Below are positions 63,472 to 64,000 of a stretch of 64,000 nt of DNA, in pieces (within the stretch, counting starts at the first letter, position 1; every line of letters starts with the position of its first letter). Source of the stretch: Beta vulgaris subsp. vulgaris (lineage: Eukaryota > Streptophyta > Magnoliopsida > Caryophyllales > Amaranthaceae). The stretch lies in assembly GCF_026745355.1 (NCBI RefSeq), contig NC_079208.1, forward strand, positions 60,560,892 to 60,624,891, in the 5' to 3' direction. The notes below the pieces were generated by a model. That model ran no database searches. It was not told the DNA's origin and saw nothing but the letters and a program-made list of their open reading frames with translations. The translations under genes were made by a program, and so were the position numbers.

Positions 63472-64000
63472 CTTGTGCCACTATTTAACTTTTTTCTTTG
63501 TTAAAGCATAACTTTATCAATTACTCCCAGCAAGTATTACTAAAAGAGTAAAAGTTAATATTGTGATTAAACAATACCATTTTAAACATGTGTACTGCCC
63601 TTCAAAGGGGGAAAAGAGGTGTTCGAATTAATAATAAACGGGTTGAACATGTCTCAAACCAAACGGAACCTGTTTATTAAACGGGTTGAAAAATTTAACC
63701 TTGACCCGACTTGTTTATTAAACGGATTGTCCATAAAACCCGTTTAACCCATTTACATATTTATTACTATTAAGTTTTTATTAGAATTTATTAGTTTCAA
63801 CAATAAATTCACATAAAAGTATGCTATTTTCTTTTCAGTATTTATGTTCTACAATTAGTAATTTTAAAATTTTCACCAACTTTAACATAAATTTTTAGAA
63901 AACTTATATTTTGAGCTAATTAAACAGGTTAATTTTGGGTTGAAAATATCAACCTTAACCTAACTCACTTGGCAAGTCGTGTCAACCAATTTACTTAAAT
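63472..64000. other. Spacer with partial hAT-like sequence at the window edge
   Basis: From about 63620, words such as AAACGGGTTGAA, ACCCGACTTG and CCCGTTTAACCC recur in both orientations, as in the element at 60222-60643. The end runs off the window. No gene. Confidence 0.4.

Overview
The window is nuclear DNA from a flowering plant, almost certainly a eudicot. Evidence: spliced genes with GT-AG introns, an intronless DYW-type pentatricopeptide gene, a plant-type protein-only RNase P, a plant fatty acyl-CoA reductase, AT-rich spacers, and many small plant transposons (Stowaway MITEs, Helitrons, hAT and PIF/Harbinger elements, L1-type LINEs, tRNA-derived SINEs, a TRIM). I could not fix the family or species.

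Layout. Bases 1-6.9 kb hold the last exon of the AAA ATPase SKD1/VPS4 (+), whose final intron carries a small Helitron, facing a complete 894-residue PPR-DYW gene (-). From memory these two are also neighbours in Arabidopsis (At2g27600/At2g27610). From 6.9 to 16.8 kb lies the complete histone chaperone gene HIRA (+, 10 coding exons, 1071 residues), head to head with the PPR gene. From 21.0 to 26.05 kb is a satellite-like array of about 16 units of roughly 325 bp. From 30.9 to 37.7 kb is a complete fatty acyl-CoA reductase gene (+, 10 exons, 491 residues). It converges on a complete PRORP gene (-, 38.5-46.0 kb, 6 coding exons, 535 residues) with all catalytic aspartates and zinc ligands in place.

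From 47 kb to the end there is no host gene I can support, only transposon debris: a Helitron, two 5'-truncated LINE tails, a TRIM with three 72-bp LTRs and a perfect 5-bp target duplication, a PIF/Harbinger-like element with a strand-skewed GC-rich core, a 2.6 kb LINE with reverse transcriptase broken by two nonsense codons, a GC-rich hAT MITE, a 20-bp-period minisatellite, and a 1.27 kb hAT-like element with a perfect 8-bp target duplication.

The five host genes are ordinary housekeeping or lipid genes and do not form a pathway together. SKD1 recycles ESCRT-III, HIRA deposits histone H3.3, the PPR-DYW protein probably edits organelle RNA, PRORP matures tRNA 5' ends, and the reductase makes fatty alcohols for wax, suberin or related lipids. 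I found no clear new biological system. The strongest unexplained structures are the 325-bp array, the three-LTR TRIM, the GC-rich Harbinger-like element and the 20-bp minisatellite. All coordinates were read by eye; intron boundaries rest on splice sites and family knowledge, without transcript data.
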